DNA of 64,000 nucleotides from Aquibacillus halophilus (GTDB taxonomy: Bacteria > Bacillota > Bacilli > Bacillales > Amphibacillaceae): positions 124,001 through 188,000 of the forward strand of contig NZ_WJNG01000004.1 in NCBI RefSeq assembly GCF_009649745.1, written 5' to 3'. Made by a program: the position numbers and the translations under genes. The notes beneath the pieces are model-generated. The model had not been told where the DNA came from and did no database searches. It was given only the letters and a program-made list of their open reading frames with translations. How positions within the stretch are numbered: the first letter of the stretch is position 1; every line of letters begins with the position of its first letter. Below are positions 26,164-35,821 of this stretch, one piece after another.

Positions 26164-26582
26164 ATCGTAGACTTTTTAAGATTTTGATTTCAATTTTGGT
26201 AGTACTTACTATTTTAGGTGTTGTTGCCTTTGTTGTCGTACTCAATGTATCAGGCGAACAAAAAAGAAGCGATGTATTATCTCTCAAAAAAATGGTCGAC
26301 TATTCTTTTACTACATCTGAGATGAGCACAGATTTAAAAGACGATAGCTTTGTTAGAATTCAGTTTAGGATTATAACAGATAGTAAAAAAGCAAAGGAAG
26401 AAATTGAAAATAGAGAGTTTCAATTGAAGAATATCTTCATAAAAGAATCTGTTGAGATGGAAGAAGAGGATCTCCAGGTTGGTTTATCGGACTTGGAAGA
26501 AACAATAAAAATAAAAATGAATGAATTAATGGAAGATGGTCAAATCAAAGAAGTTTATGTTATAGGTAAAATTGTTCAGTAA
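26160..26582 (+). CDS. fliL: Flagellar basal-body-associated protein FliL
   Basis: FliL is a single-span membrane protein that rings the stator and supports motor output. The 140-residue product has one N-terminal membrane segment (residues about 8-29) and an extracytoplasmic SPFH-like domain ending in a conserved helix ([15 protein letters not shown]). Its start overlaps the swrD stop by 4 bp. Confidence 0.93.
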   Translation: MNRRLFKILISILVVLTILGVVAFVVVLNVSGEQKRSDVLSLKKMVDYSFTTSEMSTDLKDDSFVRIQFRIITDSKKAKEEIENREFQLKNIFIKESVEMEEEDLQVGLSDLEETIKIKMNELMEDGQIKEVYVIGKIVQ

Positions 26583-26615
26583 ATATAGATGCTCCTAAGA
26601 TGGAGGTGACACAAA

Positions 26616-27617
26616 TTGGCGGAAGAAGTACTTTCACAAAATGAAATTGATGCTCTTTTATCCGCACTATCTTCGGGTGAGATGGATGCTAATCAACTCA
26701 AACAAGAGGAAAAAGATAAAAGAATTAGAATATATGACTTCAAAAGAGCACTTCGTTTTTCAAAAGATCAAATTCGAAGTATTTCCAGAATACATGAAAA
26801 TTTCGCAAGATTATTAACTACATTTTTCTCAGCACAATTAAGGACATATGTGCATATTTCAGTCGCGTCGGTTGACCAAGTTCCTTATGAAGAATTTATT
26901 CGATCTATCCCTACTATGACTATATTAAACATTTATAGTGTCTCCCCACTAAATGGAAGAATTATTTTTGAGTTTAATCCAAATATTGCTTATGCGATGA
27001 TGGATAGATTGCTTGGCGGTAAAGGGAACAGCATAAACAAAGTGGAGAGCCTTACGGAGATTGAGACAACATTAATGACCCAGTTGTTTGAGAAGGCGCT
27101 AGATAATTTACAGGAAGCTTGGAGCTCAGTTGTAGAGATTGATCCAGTGTTAGAAGAATTTGAAGTGAATCCACAATTTTTACAATTAGTATCTCCAAAT
27201 GAAACAGTAGTAGTAGTGTCTCTAAATACAACTATTGGAGAAAGTAGTGGAATGATAAACATTTGTATTCCCCATGTTGTCTTGGAACCTATTATCCCTA
27301 AGCTATCAGTCCATTACTGGATGCAAAACGAAAGTACGAAAGAAAGTAAACCAGAGGAATATGAAAATCTAGCAAAAAGTATTGAAAAAGCTGTCGTTGA
27401 TTTACGTGTAATTTTAGGCGAATCTACTATAAGTATGAACGAATTACTTCATTTAAATGAGAATGATGTAATCCAGTTGAATCAATCGATTGACACTCCA
27501 CTAAAACTAAATATAGATAAGCAACAAAAATTTCATGTTCAACCAGGAAAGAGAAGAAATAAGATTGCTGTTCAAGTAATAGAGGAAATAAAAGGGGGGA
27601 ATGAAGATGATGAATGA
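26616..27617 (+). CDS. fliM: Flagellar motor switch protein FliM
   Basis: FliM is the C-ring protein that binds phospho-CheY. The N-terminal CheY-binding peptide VLSQNEIDALLSAL (residues 4-17) is followed by a CheC/X-like middle domain and a C-terminal SpoA domain (residues about 255-325). It starts with TTG, preceded by GGAGGTGA. It has 333 residues. It overlaps the proposed fliY start by 11 bp. Confidence 0.96.
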   Translation: MAEEVLSQNEIDALLSALSSGEMDANQLKQEEKDKRIRIYDFKRALRFSKDQIRSISRIHENFARLLTTFFSAQLRTYVHISVASVDQVPYEEFIRSIPTMTILNIYSVSPLNGRIIFEFNPNIAYAMMDRLLGGKGNSINKVESLTEIETTLMTQLFEKALDNLQEAWSSVVEIDPVLEEFEVNPQFLQLVSPNETVVVVSLNTTIGESSGMINICIPHVVLEPIIPKLSVHYWMQNESTKESKPEEYENLAKSIEKAVVDLRVILGESTISMNELLHLNENDVIQLNQSIDTPLKLNIDKQQKFHVQPGKRRNKIAVQVIEEIKGGNEDDE

Positions 27618-28773
27618 TGGAATGTTATCTCAAGATGAAATTGATGCATTACTAAAAAGTACAGATGAGGAAATAAATGAAGATGATCATGGAGAGACGC
27701 CCCCAGTAGAAGAGTATTTATCGTCTTTAGAGCAAGATGCACTTGGTGAAATTGGTAATATTTCTTTTGGGAGTTCTGCCACAACCCTATCAACATTGTT
27801 AAATCAAAAAGTTGATATAACCACACCTCAAACAACTGTGATAAAACGAAGTAAATTAATAGATGAATTTCCCCAACCCCATGTCGGTGTTGAAGTTAAG
27901 TACACACAAGGGTTTTCTGGGATGAACATATTTGTAATAAAATCGGAAGATGCAGCAATCATTGCAGATTTAATGCTTGGTGGAGATGGAAATCCAACTT
28001 CCAATGAATTGAGCGATATATCTTTAAGTGCAGTTCAAGAAGCAATGAATCAAATGATGGGAACTGCTGCAACGAGTATGTCGACAATATTTAACAAACG
28101 TGTTGATATTTCTCCTCCTTCAATAAACGTCTTGGATGTTGAGGAAGCAACAAGTGGTGAAGATTTATCAGATGATGATGTACTGATAAAAGTGTCTTTC
28201 CAATTGAAAATTGGTAATCTGATAGATTCAAATATTATGCAACTTTTACCTGTATCATTTGCAAAAGACCTGGTCTATGAGTTACTTAATCCAGAGGGTG
28301 ACGATGATAGTAAAACAGAAGAACATGTTAGTGTTTCAACCCAGGCATCTTCACAGGTAAGAAAACAGACGAAGGAAGTACAATCGTATTCGGAACAAGA
28401 ATCAAAACGGGAACCCAGCCCTAAGCATTTGGGCGAAGCGATGTATCCGAATGCAGCCATCCAACAGGCTGAATTTTCTAACTTTGACAATAGTGACCTA
28501 CCTAGTAAAGAAAAACGAAATCTTGATATGCTTCTTGACATTCCTTTAAAGGTGACTGTTGAATTAGGAAGGACAAAGCGAACTGTAAAGGATGTCTTGG
28601 AATTATCATCCGGTTCAATTATAGAACTGGATAAACTAGCAGGTGAACCTGTTAATATTCATGTAAATGATAAGTTAATTGCTAAAGGAGAAGTAGTGGT
28701 AATTGATGAAAACTTTGGCGTGAGGGTAACAGACATCATAAGTCAATCTGATAGAATAAAAAGATTGAAATAA
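27607..28773 (+). CDS. fliY: Motor switch phosphatase FliY (FliN fusion)
   Basis: FliY is the C-ring protein that joins a CheC-type phospho-CheY phosphatase to a FliN domain. The N-terminal MLSQDEIDALLKS peptide repeats the one in FliM. The CheC-like part has LGEIGNISFGSSATTLSTLL and a second copy, AVQEAMNQMMGTAATSMS. A Ser/Gln/Glu-rich linker (about residues 235-285) leads to the SpoA/FliN domain (LLDIPLKVTVELGRTKRTVKDVL). The ATG at 27607 has better spacing from AAAGGGGGG than the one at 27601. It is 388 residues, near B. subtilis FliY (378). Confidence 0.95.
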   Translation: MMNDGMLSQDEIDALLKSTDEEINEDDHGETPPVEEYLSSLEQDALGEIGNISFGSSATTLSTLLNQKVDITTPQTTVIKRSKLIDEFPQPHVGVEVKYTQGFSGMNIFVIKSEDAAIIADLMLGGDGNPTSNELSDISLSAVQEAMNQMMGTAATSMSTIFNKRVDISPPSINVLDVEEATSGEDLSDDDVLIKVSFQLKIGNLIDSNIMQLLPVSFAKDLVYELLNPEGDDDSKTEEHVSVSTQASSQVRKQTKEVQSYSEQESKREPSPKHLGEAMYPNAAIQQAEFSNFDNSDLPSKEKRNLDMLLDIPLKVTVELGRTKRTVKDVLELSSGSIIELDKLAGEPVNIHVNDKLIAKGEVVVIDENFGVRVTDIISQSDRIKRLK

Positions 28774-28799
28774 AGGATACGGGAATGGGAGAGATTATT

Positions 28800-29162
28800 T
28801 TGGCAAATAAGATATTAATAGTAGACGATGCAGCATTTATGAGAATGATGATAAAAGACATTTTAAGTAAAAATGGATTTGAAGTTGTTGGCGAAGCGCA
28901 AGATGGTGTTCAAGCAGTAGAAAAATTCAAAGAACTGTCTCCTGATCTTGTTACAATGGACATCACTATGCCTGAAATGGATGGTATAACCGCATTAAAA
29001 GAAATCAAAAAGTTAAATGCAGATGCCAAAATAATAATGTGTTCGGCAATGGGTCAACAAGCAATGGTTATTGATGCTATTCAAGCTGGCGCAAAGGATT
29101 TCATAGTTAAGCCATTCCAATCTGAACGTGTTATTGAAGCTATTCAAAAAGTATTAGATTAA
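28800..29162 (+). CDS. cheY: Chemotaxis response regulator CheY
   Basis: CheY is phosphorylated by CheA and acts on FliM/FliY to set the direction of rotation. It is a single receiver domain of 120 residues, with the acidic pocket Asp9-Asp10, phospho-acceptor Asp54 (TMDITMPEMDG) and Lys in FIVKPF. I chose the TTG at 28800, which follows GGGAGAG and gives the family start MANKILIVDD. The in-frame ATG at 28785 would add five residues and is also possible. Confidence 0.96.
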   Translation: MANKILIVDDAAFMRMMIKDILSKNGFEVVGEAQDGVQAVEKFKELSPDLVTMDITMPEMDGITALKEIKKLNADAKIIMCSAMGQQAMVIDAIQAGAKDFIVKPFQSERVIEAIQKVLD

Positions 29163-29174
29163 ATGGGTGAATAT

Positions 29175-29834
29175 ATGCTAAAAAGGATGGTACTGTTTGT
29201 CATTTTAGGTTTTAGTTTTTTGAATATAATTAATAATTCTAATCATGAAGTTTCTGCATCACCAATGGTGTCAGATTGTAAAGAAAATCTAACAGATTGT
29301 GAACCAGAGACTGAACTTAATCTTGAAAGTGAAGAAGAGGAATCTGAAGAGGAATCCTTTGGTCAATCGACCAACTTGTTCCTGGTATTAGTTCAATTAA
29401 TATTAGCTCTAGCTTTTGTCTTAGCACTTATTTATTTCTTACTTAAATTTGTAAATGGTAAAAATAAGATGTTTCAAAAAGTACGTACACTAGAAAACTT
29501 AGGTGGTATTCCACTTGGATCTAATAAGTCGATACAAGTTGTCCGTATTGGTGAACGTGTTTATGTCCTTGGAGTCGGAGAGAATGTAGAATTGTTGTCC
29601 GAGATTACAGACGATCAAACAAAAGAAGATTTACTAGCCAACGACCAGGTAACAGAGTTGAATCCTAGCAGTATCATTTCTTCAATGTGGAAGAAGAAAA
29701 AGTCAGAGGAAAAAGATGAAAATAGTCCTCAACATTTTACTCAATTATTTCAAAATGAGTTAAGTAAGTTAACAGAGGGTCGCAAAAAAATTACAAACAG
29801 ATATAAACGTAAGGAAGACGATAGTCATGAATGA
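29175..29834 (+). CDS. fliO: Flagellar biosynthesis protein FliO (FliZ in Bacillus)
   Basis: FliO supports assembly of FliP in the export gate. The N-terminal hydrophobic signal-like segment (residues 1-22) is followed by an acidic stretch (ESEEEESEEES) and a membrane segment (about 69-90). The conserved FliO core is LENLGGIPLGSNKSIQVVRIGERVYVLGV, seen as two blocks, and the tail is basic. The ATG at 29175 gives 219 residues, equal to B. subtilis FliZ. The end overlaps fliP by 8 bp. Confidence 0.92.
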   Translation: MLKRMVLFVILGFSFLNIINNSNHEVSASPMVSDCKENLTDCEPETELNLESEEEESEEESFGQSTNLFLVLVQLILALAFVLALIYFLLKFVNGKNKMFQKVRTLENLGGIPLGSNKSIQVVRIGERVYVLGVGENVELLSEITDDQTKEDLLANDQVTELNPSSIISSMWKKKKSEEKDENSPQHFTQLFQNELSKLTEGRKKITNRYKRKEDDSHE

Positions 29835-30492
29835 GTTTGTTGAAATTTTTTCTAGTTCCGATCCTGCTAATGTTTCTACTTCAGTAAGAATGTTATTACT
29901 ATTAACTGTGTTTTCATTAGCTCCAAGCATATTAATATTGATGACAAGTTTTACGCGTATCATAATCGTACTCTCCTTTGTTAGGACTTCCTTGGCCACT
30001 CAGCAAATGCCACCTAACCAAGTGCTTATAGGAATAGCATTGTTTTTAACGTTTTTCATCATGGCACCCACCTTTCATGAGATTAATGAAGAAGCATTAA
30101 CACCATTATTTGATGAAGAAATAACATTAGATGAAGCATATGAAAGAGCCAGTATTCCGATGAAGGAATTTATGGCAAAACATACAAGACAAAAAGATTT
30201 AGCACTTTTTATGAATTATTCTCAAATGGAAAAACCAGAAACACTCCAAGATATACCGATGACCACCTTAGTTCCAGCTTTTGCTATTAGTGAATTAAAA
30301 ACAGCATTTCAAATGGGTTTTATGATATTTGTTCCTTTTTTAGTTATTGATATGGCAGTAGCAAGCGTTCTGATGTCAATGGGGATGATGATGCTTCCAC
30401 CTGTTATGATTTCACTACCATTTAAAATACTTTTATTTATTTTAGTTGACGGATGGTACTTAATCTCGCATTCATTGTTACAGGGATTCTAG
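29827..30492 (+). CDS. fliP: Flagellar export gate protein FliP
   Basis: FliP forms the core of the type III export channel with FliQ and FliR. The 221-residue protein has about four membrane segments and the signatures MTSFTRIIIVLSFVRTSLATQ, PPNQVLIGIALFLTFFIM and MGMMMLPPVMISLPFKILLF. The length is as in B. subtilis. Confidence 0.97.
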   Translation: MNEFVEIFSSSDPANVSTSVRMLLLLTVFSLAPSILILMTSFTRIIIVLSFVRTSLATQQMPPNQVLIGIALFLTFFIMAPTFHEINEEALTPLFDEEITLDEAYERASIPMKEFMAKHTRQKDLALFMNYSQMEKPETLQDIPMTTLVPAFAISELKTAFQMGFMIFVPFLVIDMAVASVLMSMGMMMLPPVMISLPFKILLFILVDGWYLISHSLLQGF

Positions 30493-30510
30493 TGAGAGGA
30501 GAGAGACTCC

Positions 30511-30780
30511 ATGAGTGGTGAATTTGTAGTATCACTAGCACAGCAAGGAATATATACAATTTTAATAGTTACAGGTCCGTTGTTGCTCTTAGCTCTTGTA
30601 GTAGGTTTGTTGGTTAGTATTTTTCAGGCGACTACTCAAATACAGGAGCAGACACTCGCTTTTATTCCAAAAATCGTTGCTGTACTAGTCGGTTTAGTAT
30701 TTTTTGGTCCGTGGATGTTGTCAAGAATGGTGGAATTTACTGCTAATATCTTTCAAAATCTAAACCAGTTTGTAGGTTAA
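30511..30780 (+). CDS. fliQ: Flagellar export gate protein FliQ
   Basis: FliQ is an 89-residue gate subunit with two membrane helices (about 15-38 and 52-72) and the family motif QATTQIQEQTLAFIPKI. It lies in the fixed order fliP-fliQ-fliR with a GAGAGGAGAG ribosome binding site. Confidence 0.96.
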   Translation: MSGEFVVSLAQQGIYTILIVTGPLLLLALVVGLLVSIFQATTQIQEQTLAFIPKIVAVLVGLVFFGPWMLSRMVEFTANIFQNLNQFVG

Positions 30781-30783
30781 AGA

Positions 30784-31563
30784 ATGATTGAAACTATTAA
30801 TTTATCAAGTGTACCTGCGTTTATATTAATTTTAATACGTGTGACATCATTTTTTGTAACACTACCGATTTTCTCGTATCGTAATATACCTACTCATTTT
30901 AAAATTGGGTTTGGTTTTTTCTTAACTTGGATTATGTTCTATACAATATCTATCCCGGAAATCCCTATAGATGGTACGTTTATATTACTTATATTAAAGG
31001 AATCATTAGTAGGACTATTGATAGGGTTAATTGCCTATATCATCCTCTCAGCTATACAAATTGCTGGAGGGTTTATTGACTTTCAAATGGGGTTTGCAAT
31101 AGCAAATGTTATCGATCCACAGACAGGTGCACAGAGTCCTCTAATGGGTCAATACTTCTACACGATAGCATTGTTATTTTTATTGGCAGTTGATGGTCAC
31201 CATTTGTTAATTGATGGCATTTTCTATAGTTATCAAGCGATTCCAATAGATTCATTCATTCCATTTGGCGAAGAGGGAATAGCATTTTTTGTAATTGATA
31301 CGTTTAATCAAATGTTTATTATTGCATTTCAAATGGCGATTCCGATTGTAGGGTGTTTATTTTTAGTAGATGTGGCACTAGGGATAATAGCCAGGACAGT
31401 CCCGCAACTAAATGTGTTTGTAGTAGGTATTCCACTTAAAATCCTTGTTGCTTTTTTAGCGATATTTGTATCAATAGCTTTTTACATCATGTTAATTCAG
31501 GATTTATTTGAATCGATGCTACATTCAATGCGTGGACTTATCCAATTATTTGGAGGTGGCTAG
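30784..31563 (+). CDS. fliR: Flagellar export gate protein FliR
   Basis: FliR caps the FliPQR spiral. The 259-residue protein has about six membrane segments and the conserved GGFIDFQMGFAIANVIDPQ segment. It starts 3 bp after the fliQ stop, and flhB follows directly at its stop, so the three are tightly coupled. Confidence 0.96.
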   Translation: MIETINLSSVPAFILILIRVTSFFVTLPIFSYRNIPTHFKIGFGFFLTWIMFYTISIPEIPIDGTFILLILKESLVGLLIGLIAYIILSAIQIAGGFIDFQMGFAIANVIDPQTGAQSPLMGQYFYTIALLFLLAVDGHHLLIDGIFYSYQAIPIDSFIPFGEEGIAFFVIDTFNQMFIIAFQMAIPIVGCLFLVDVALGIIARTVPQLNVFVVGIPLKILVAFLAIFVSIAFYIMLIQDLFESMLHSMRGLIQLFGGG

Positions 31564-32643
31564 ATGTACCTTAAATTAAACCTACAATTTTTTGCAGGAG
31601 AAAAAACCGAGAGAGCGACCCCGAAAAAAAGACAAGACTCCAGGAAAAAAGGTCAAGTCGCTAAGAGTCAAGATGTTAATACTGCAATACTATTATTTTT
31701 TGTATTTATACTTTTTATTGTTATTGGTGGTTATCTTAAGAACATAATGACTAGCATGTATCAGAAAACTTTTACAGAATACATCAATTGGGAAGTAACA
31801 CACGCAAACATTCATCAAGTCTTTACTGAAACAACAATAGAAATGAGCAAAGCGCTAGCACCAATTATGGGGATTGCCATTGTTGCAGGATTGGCTTCAA
31901 ATTTTTTGCAAATTGGATTTTTATATTCTACAGATCCATTGAAACTTAAGCTCAGTAAAATAAATCCAATAGAAGGTGCTAAAAGGATATTCTCGGCAAG
32001 GGCATTAGTGGAGATGGTTAAGTCAATTCTTAAAATTGTGGTCGTAGGAGTCATAACCTTTTCTATATTATGGATGAGTAAAGACGAGATGTTAATGTTG
32101 GGTGGCAAAGATGTAACAGCTTCGTTAGCGTTTTTTGGATACACTACCGTTTTGATGGGACTTGCATCATCTATTGCTTTACTTATTATTTCTGTAATTG
32201 ATTATTCATATCAAAAATATGATTTTGAGAAAAATATTCGGATGTCCAAAAACGATGTAAAAGATGAATATAAAAATATTGAAGGAAATCCGCTAATAAA
32301 GTCGAAAATAAAAGAAAAACAACGGCAAATTGCGATGAGAAGAATGATGAGTGAAATACCACAAGCTGACGTGGTTATAACAAACCCAACACATTATGCT
32401 ATTGCCGTTAAATATGATGAGGAAAAGTCTGATGCTCCTTATGTTGTTGCTAAGGGTGTCGATTATGTAGCTTTGAAAGTTAGAGAAGTAGCTAAAGCCA
32501 ATAATGTAATGCTAGTAGAGAATCGACCTTTAGCAAGAGCACTATATGACAATGTCGAAATAGGTGAAATTATCGGCGAGGAATTCTTCCAAGCTGTAGC
32601 CGAAGTACTGGCCTATGTGTATAAGTTGGAAAGAAAAGTTTAG
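31564..32643 (+). CDS. flhB: Flagellar export switch protein FlhB
   Basis: FlhB controls substrate specificity of export. It has four membrane segments in the first 210 residues, a basic N-terminus (GEKTERATPKKRQDSRKKGQ) and a cytoplasmic domain with the autocleavage motif Asn274-Pro-Thr-His277. The C-terminal EEFFQAVAEVLAYVYKLERK is shared with YlqH at 5421-5690. It has 359 residues, close to B. subtilis FlhB (360). It starts one base after the fliR stop. Confidence 0.97.
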   Translation: MYLKLNLQFFAGEKTERATPKKRQDSRKKGQVAKSQDVNTAILLFFVFILFIVIGGYLKNIMTSMYQKTFTEYINWEVTHANIHQVFTETTIEMSKALAPIMGIAIVAGLASNFLQIGFLYSTDPLKLKLSKINPIEGAKRIFSARALVEMVKSILKIVVVGVITFSILWMSKDEMLMLGGKDVTASLAFFGYTTVLMGLASSIALLIISVIDYSYQKYDFEKNIRMSKNDVKDEYKNIEGNPLIKSKIKEKQRQIAMRRMMSEIPQADVVITNPTHYAIAVKYDEEKSDAPYVVAKGVDYVALKVREVAKANNVMLVENRPLARALYDNVEIGEIIGEEFFQAVAEVLAYVYKLERKV

Positions 32644-32666
32644 TTGTGTATCAAGGAGTGGGGACA

Positions 32667-34697
32667 ATGAAAGCCAAAGATTTAACAGTATTACTAGGTG
32701 TCATCTTAATTATTATTATGTTAGTCATCCCATTACCAGGGTGGTTATTAAGTGTTTTAATTCTTACAAATATATCATTAGCACTTCTGGTTATCTTAGT
32801 TTCAATGAACACAACTGACGCACTTCAATTTTCCATTTTCCCCTCTCTTTTATTACTTTTAACTTTATTTAGACTAGGTCTTAATGTTTCGACAACTCGT
32901 TCAATATTGTCTGAAGCAGATGCAGGTGGGGTAGTAGAGACATTTGGTACCTTTGTAATTGGAGATAATCCACTTGTTGGCTTTGTAGTATTTACTATTC
33001 TTGTTATTATTCAGTTCTTAGTTATTACAAAAGGTAGTGAACGTGTGTCTGAAGTTGCAGCTCGATTTACATTAGACGCAATGCCAGGAAAACAAATGAG
33101 TATAGATGCAGATTTAAATGCTGGAATGATTAACGAATTCCAAGCTAAAGAACGTAGAGAAAAAGTAGAAAATGAAGCGGATTTTTACGGAGCGATGGAT
33201 GGTGCCACAAAATTTGTAAAAGGTGATGCAATTGCGGGTATCATCATTGTTCTTATTAATATCGTCTTCGGATTAATTATTGGTATGGCACAAATGGGTA
33301 TGGGCTTTGGAGAAGCGATAAATACATATATGCAATTGACTGTTGGAGATGGACTAGTAAGTCAAATTCCAGCGTTACTTATTTCAACTGCAACAGGTAT
33401 TGTCGTTACACGAGTTGCCAGTGAAAATAACTTGGGAACAAATGTCACAGAGCAGTTATTGAGATACCCTAAATTGTTATATATTGCAGCTGGAACAATA
33501 TTCTTGTTAGGTCTTACTCCTATTAATTTCTTTTTAACACTATCAATCTCACTGATCCTAGCTATTGGAGGTTATATGTTAGAAAGGCCTGTTAAGGATG
33601 TGGAACCCGACAAACTAGAGGAAGAACAAGCAGAGAGTAATCAAATGAAATCACCAGAAAACGTTGTTGGGTTGCTAAGCATGGACCCAATTGAATTCGA
33701 ATTCGGTTATGCATTAATTCCTTTAGCGGATACTAGTCAGGGTGGAGATCTGTTAGATCGTATTGTCATGATTCGAAGACAATTAGCAATCGAATTGGGT
33801 ATTGTCATTCCAGTTGTGAGAATTAGAGATAATATTCAATTAAACCCGAATGAATATCGACTAAAGGTCAAAGGTAATGATGTGGCAAGTGGAGAATTAA
33901 TCTTGGATCACTATCTAGCAATGAGCCCAAGCGTGGAAGACGATAGTATTGAGGGGATAGATACCGTTGAACCAGCATTTGGTTTACCGGCAAAATGGAT
34001 TAGCGAAGAACTAAAGGACGATGCGGAACTATCTGGTTATACTGTGGTCGATCCACCATCAGTTGTGTCGACCCATATTACCGAGGTAATTAAAAAGAAT
34101 GCACATATGCTACTAGGTAGACAAGAAACAAAGCAATTAATCGATCATTTAAAAGAAACTTATCCAATATTAGTAGAGGAAGTTACACCAGAACCGCTTT
34201 CTATCGGTGATGTACAAAAGGTTTTAGCAAAGCTATTACGTGAAAGTATCTCAATTCGTAATTTGCCAGTTATATTTGAAACTCTTGCTGACTTTGGCAA
34301 AATGACTTCTGACACAGATTTACTAACAGAATATGTTAGACAATCATTAGCTTCACAAATAACCAAGCAATATGTTCAATCAGAAAACTCTTTAAAAGTA
34401 GTTACAATATCGGGAGAAGTAGAAAGTATGATTTCAGAACATATTCATCAGACAGAACATGGAAGTTATTTAGCACTTGATCCAGAATCTCAACAATTAA
34501 TCATTCGTTCCGTTACAGAGAAAATAGAACAATTGTCATTACAGGAGGAAACTCCTATATTACTATGTTCTCCATCTATTAGAATGTACGTTAAACAGTT
34601 ACTAGACCGGTTCTTTCCTAATGTTGTTGTTTTATCTTACAACGAACTAGAGCCTAATTTAGAAGTTCAAAGTGTTGGGGTGGTGAATGTAGCATGA
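32667..34697 (+). CDS. flhA: Flagellar export gate protein FlhA
   Basis: FlhA is a nonameric export gate component. Eight membrane segments lie in the first half. The FHIPEP signature region is LLTLFRLGLNVSTTRSIL with VLVIIQFLVITKGSERVSEVAARF-type continuation and DAMPGKQMSIDADLNAG. The large cytoplasmic C-terminal half binds chaperone-substrate complexes. The ATG at 32667 follows AAGGAG and gives 676 residues (B. subtilis 677). It overlaps flhF by 4 bp. Confidence 0.97.
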   Translation: MKAKDLTVLLGVILIIIMLVIPLPGWLLSVLILTNISLALLVILVSMNTTDALQFSIFPSLLLLLTLFRLGLNVSTTRSILSEADAGGVVETFGTFVIGDNPLVGFVVFTILVIIQFLVITKGSERVSEVAARFTLDAMPGKQMSIDADLNAGMINEFQAKERREKVENEADFYGAMDGATKFVKGDAIAGIIIVLINIVFGLIIGMAQMGMGFGEAINTYMQLTVGDGLVSQIPALLISTATGIVVTRVASENNLGTNVTEQLLRYPKLLYIAAGTIFLLGLTPINFFLTLSISLILAIGGYMLERPVKDVEPDKLEEEQAESNQMKSPENVVGLLSMDPIEFEFGYALIPLADTSQGGDLLDRIVMIRRQLAIELGIVIPVVRIRDNIQLNPNEYRLKVKGNDVASGELILDHYLAMSPSVEDDSIEGIDTVEPAFGLPAKWISEELKDDAELSGYTVVDPPSVVSTHITEVIKKNAHMLLGRQETKQLIDHLKETYPILVEEVTPEPLSIGDVQKVLAKLLRESISIRNLPVIFETLADFGKMTSDTDLLTEYVRQSLASQITKQYVQSENSLKVVTISGEVESMISEHIHQTEHGSYLALDPESQQLIIRSVTEKIEQLSLQEETPILLCSPSIRMYVKQLLDRFFPNVVVLSYNELEPNLEVQSVGVVNVA

Positions 34698-35821
34698 AGG
34701 TGAAAAAGTTTGTGGCTCCCACTATGCCGGAGCTAATGACCAAGATTCGTAAAGAATTAGGTGCAGATGCAGTTATTTTAAATTCTAAAGTTGTTTATCA
34801 AGGTGGATTCTTGGGTTTCTTTAAAAAGAAAAAGATTGAAGTTATTGCTGCCTTAGATCCACAACCAATTAAGCCGAAGAAGGAAGCACCTCGACCTAGC
34901 GAAAATAAAATAAAAACAGAAAAATTTCACTTAAAATCCGATGAAGAAAAAGCTAGCAATCATGTTCTTGACGAAATAAAGGATTTAAAAAAGTGGATTC
35001 AAAAGAATTCCGTTTTGCAGCAACCCTCTTTTTCAGCAACAAATCAATATTTATTTGATTTGTTAGTTGAACAAGAGATTAAAGTAGAGATTGCAGAAGA
35101 AATAATTAGTCAAATAAAAGAAAATGCTGATGATATTGATGAAGTAGATATTTTAAAATCAAAAAAACTAGTGATTACTGAATTGGAAAAAAGATTGTCA
35201 AAAGAAAACTTTGGAGGGATTCGCTATGATAAGAAATTCGTCCATTTGGTTGGTCCTACTGGAGTTGGAAAAACGACGACAATAGCCAAAATAGCAGCTA
35301 ACAGTGTTCTGAAAGATAATAAAAAGGTTGCATTTGTCACCACAGATACTTATCGAATTGCCGCTATAGATCAACTAAAAACATATTCCAAAATTTTAGA
35401 TATACCACTTGAAATTGCATACACGTTGGAAGACTATGATAAAGCTAGACAAAAATTTAAAGACTATGATCTAGTACTAGTGGACACGGCTGGTCGAAAC
35501 TTCAGAGATGAGAAATACATAAACGAGCTTGGGAAAATAGTTGATCTTAACTTTGATATAGATACTTATTTAGTTTTGTCTCTAACAACAAGAGCAAGTG
35601 ATTTGGAAGATATTTTTGCTCAATTCAAGAATATACCGATTAAACAATTAATCTTCACTAAGAAAGACGAAACTAACAAGTATGGACCAATTTTAAACCT
35701 GTGCCTAACAAATGATATTGGTGTGGCGTATATTACAGACGGTCAAGATGTACCTGATGATATAAAAGAATCATCTATTAATACGATTTGCAAAATGATA
35801 GTTGGTGAATTTGATGAGTGA
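34694..35821 (+). CDS. flhF: Flagellar SRP-type GTPase FlhF
   Basis: FlhF is an SRP54/FtsY-family GTPase that helps place and number flagella. It has an N-terminal basic B domain with a variable linker (to about residue 100), then the N-G domain with P-loop [31 protein letters not shown]3 as LVDTAGRN and FTKKDETNKYG. It has 375 residues. It overlaps flhG by 8 bp, and the two act as partners. Confidence 0.96.
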   Translation: MKVKKFVAPTMPELMTKIRKELGADAVILNSKVVYQGGFLGFFKKKKIEVIAALDPQPIKPKKEAPRPSENKIKTEKFHLKSDEEKASNHVLDEIKDLKKWIQKNSVLQQPSFSATNQYLFDLLVEQEIKVEIAEEIISQIKENADDIDEVDILKSKKLVITELEKRLSKENFGGIRYDKKFVHLVGPTGVGKTTTIAKIAANSVLKDNKKVAFVTTDTYRIAAIDQLKTYSKILDIPLEIAYTLEDYDKARQKFKDYDLVLVDTAGRNFRDEKYINELGKIVDLNFDIDTYLVLSLTTRASDLEDIFAQFKNIPIKQLIFTKKDETNKYGPILNLCLTNDIGVAYITDGQDVPDDIKESSINTICKMIVGEFDE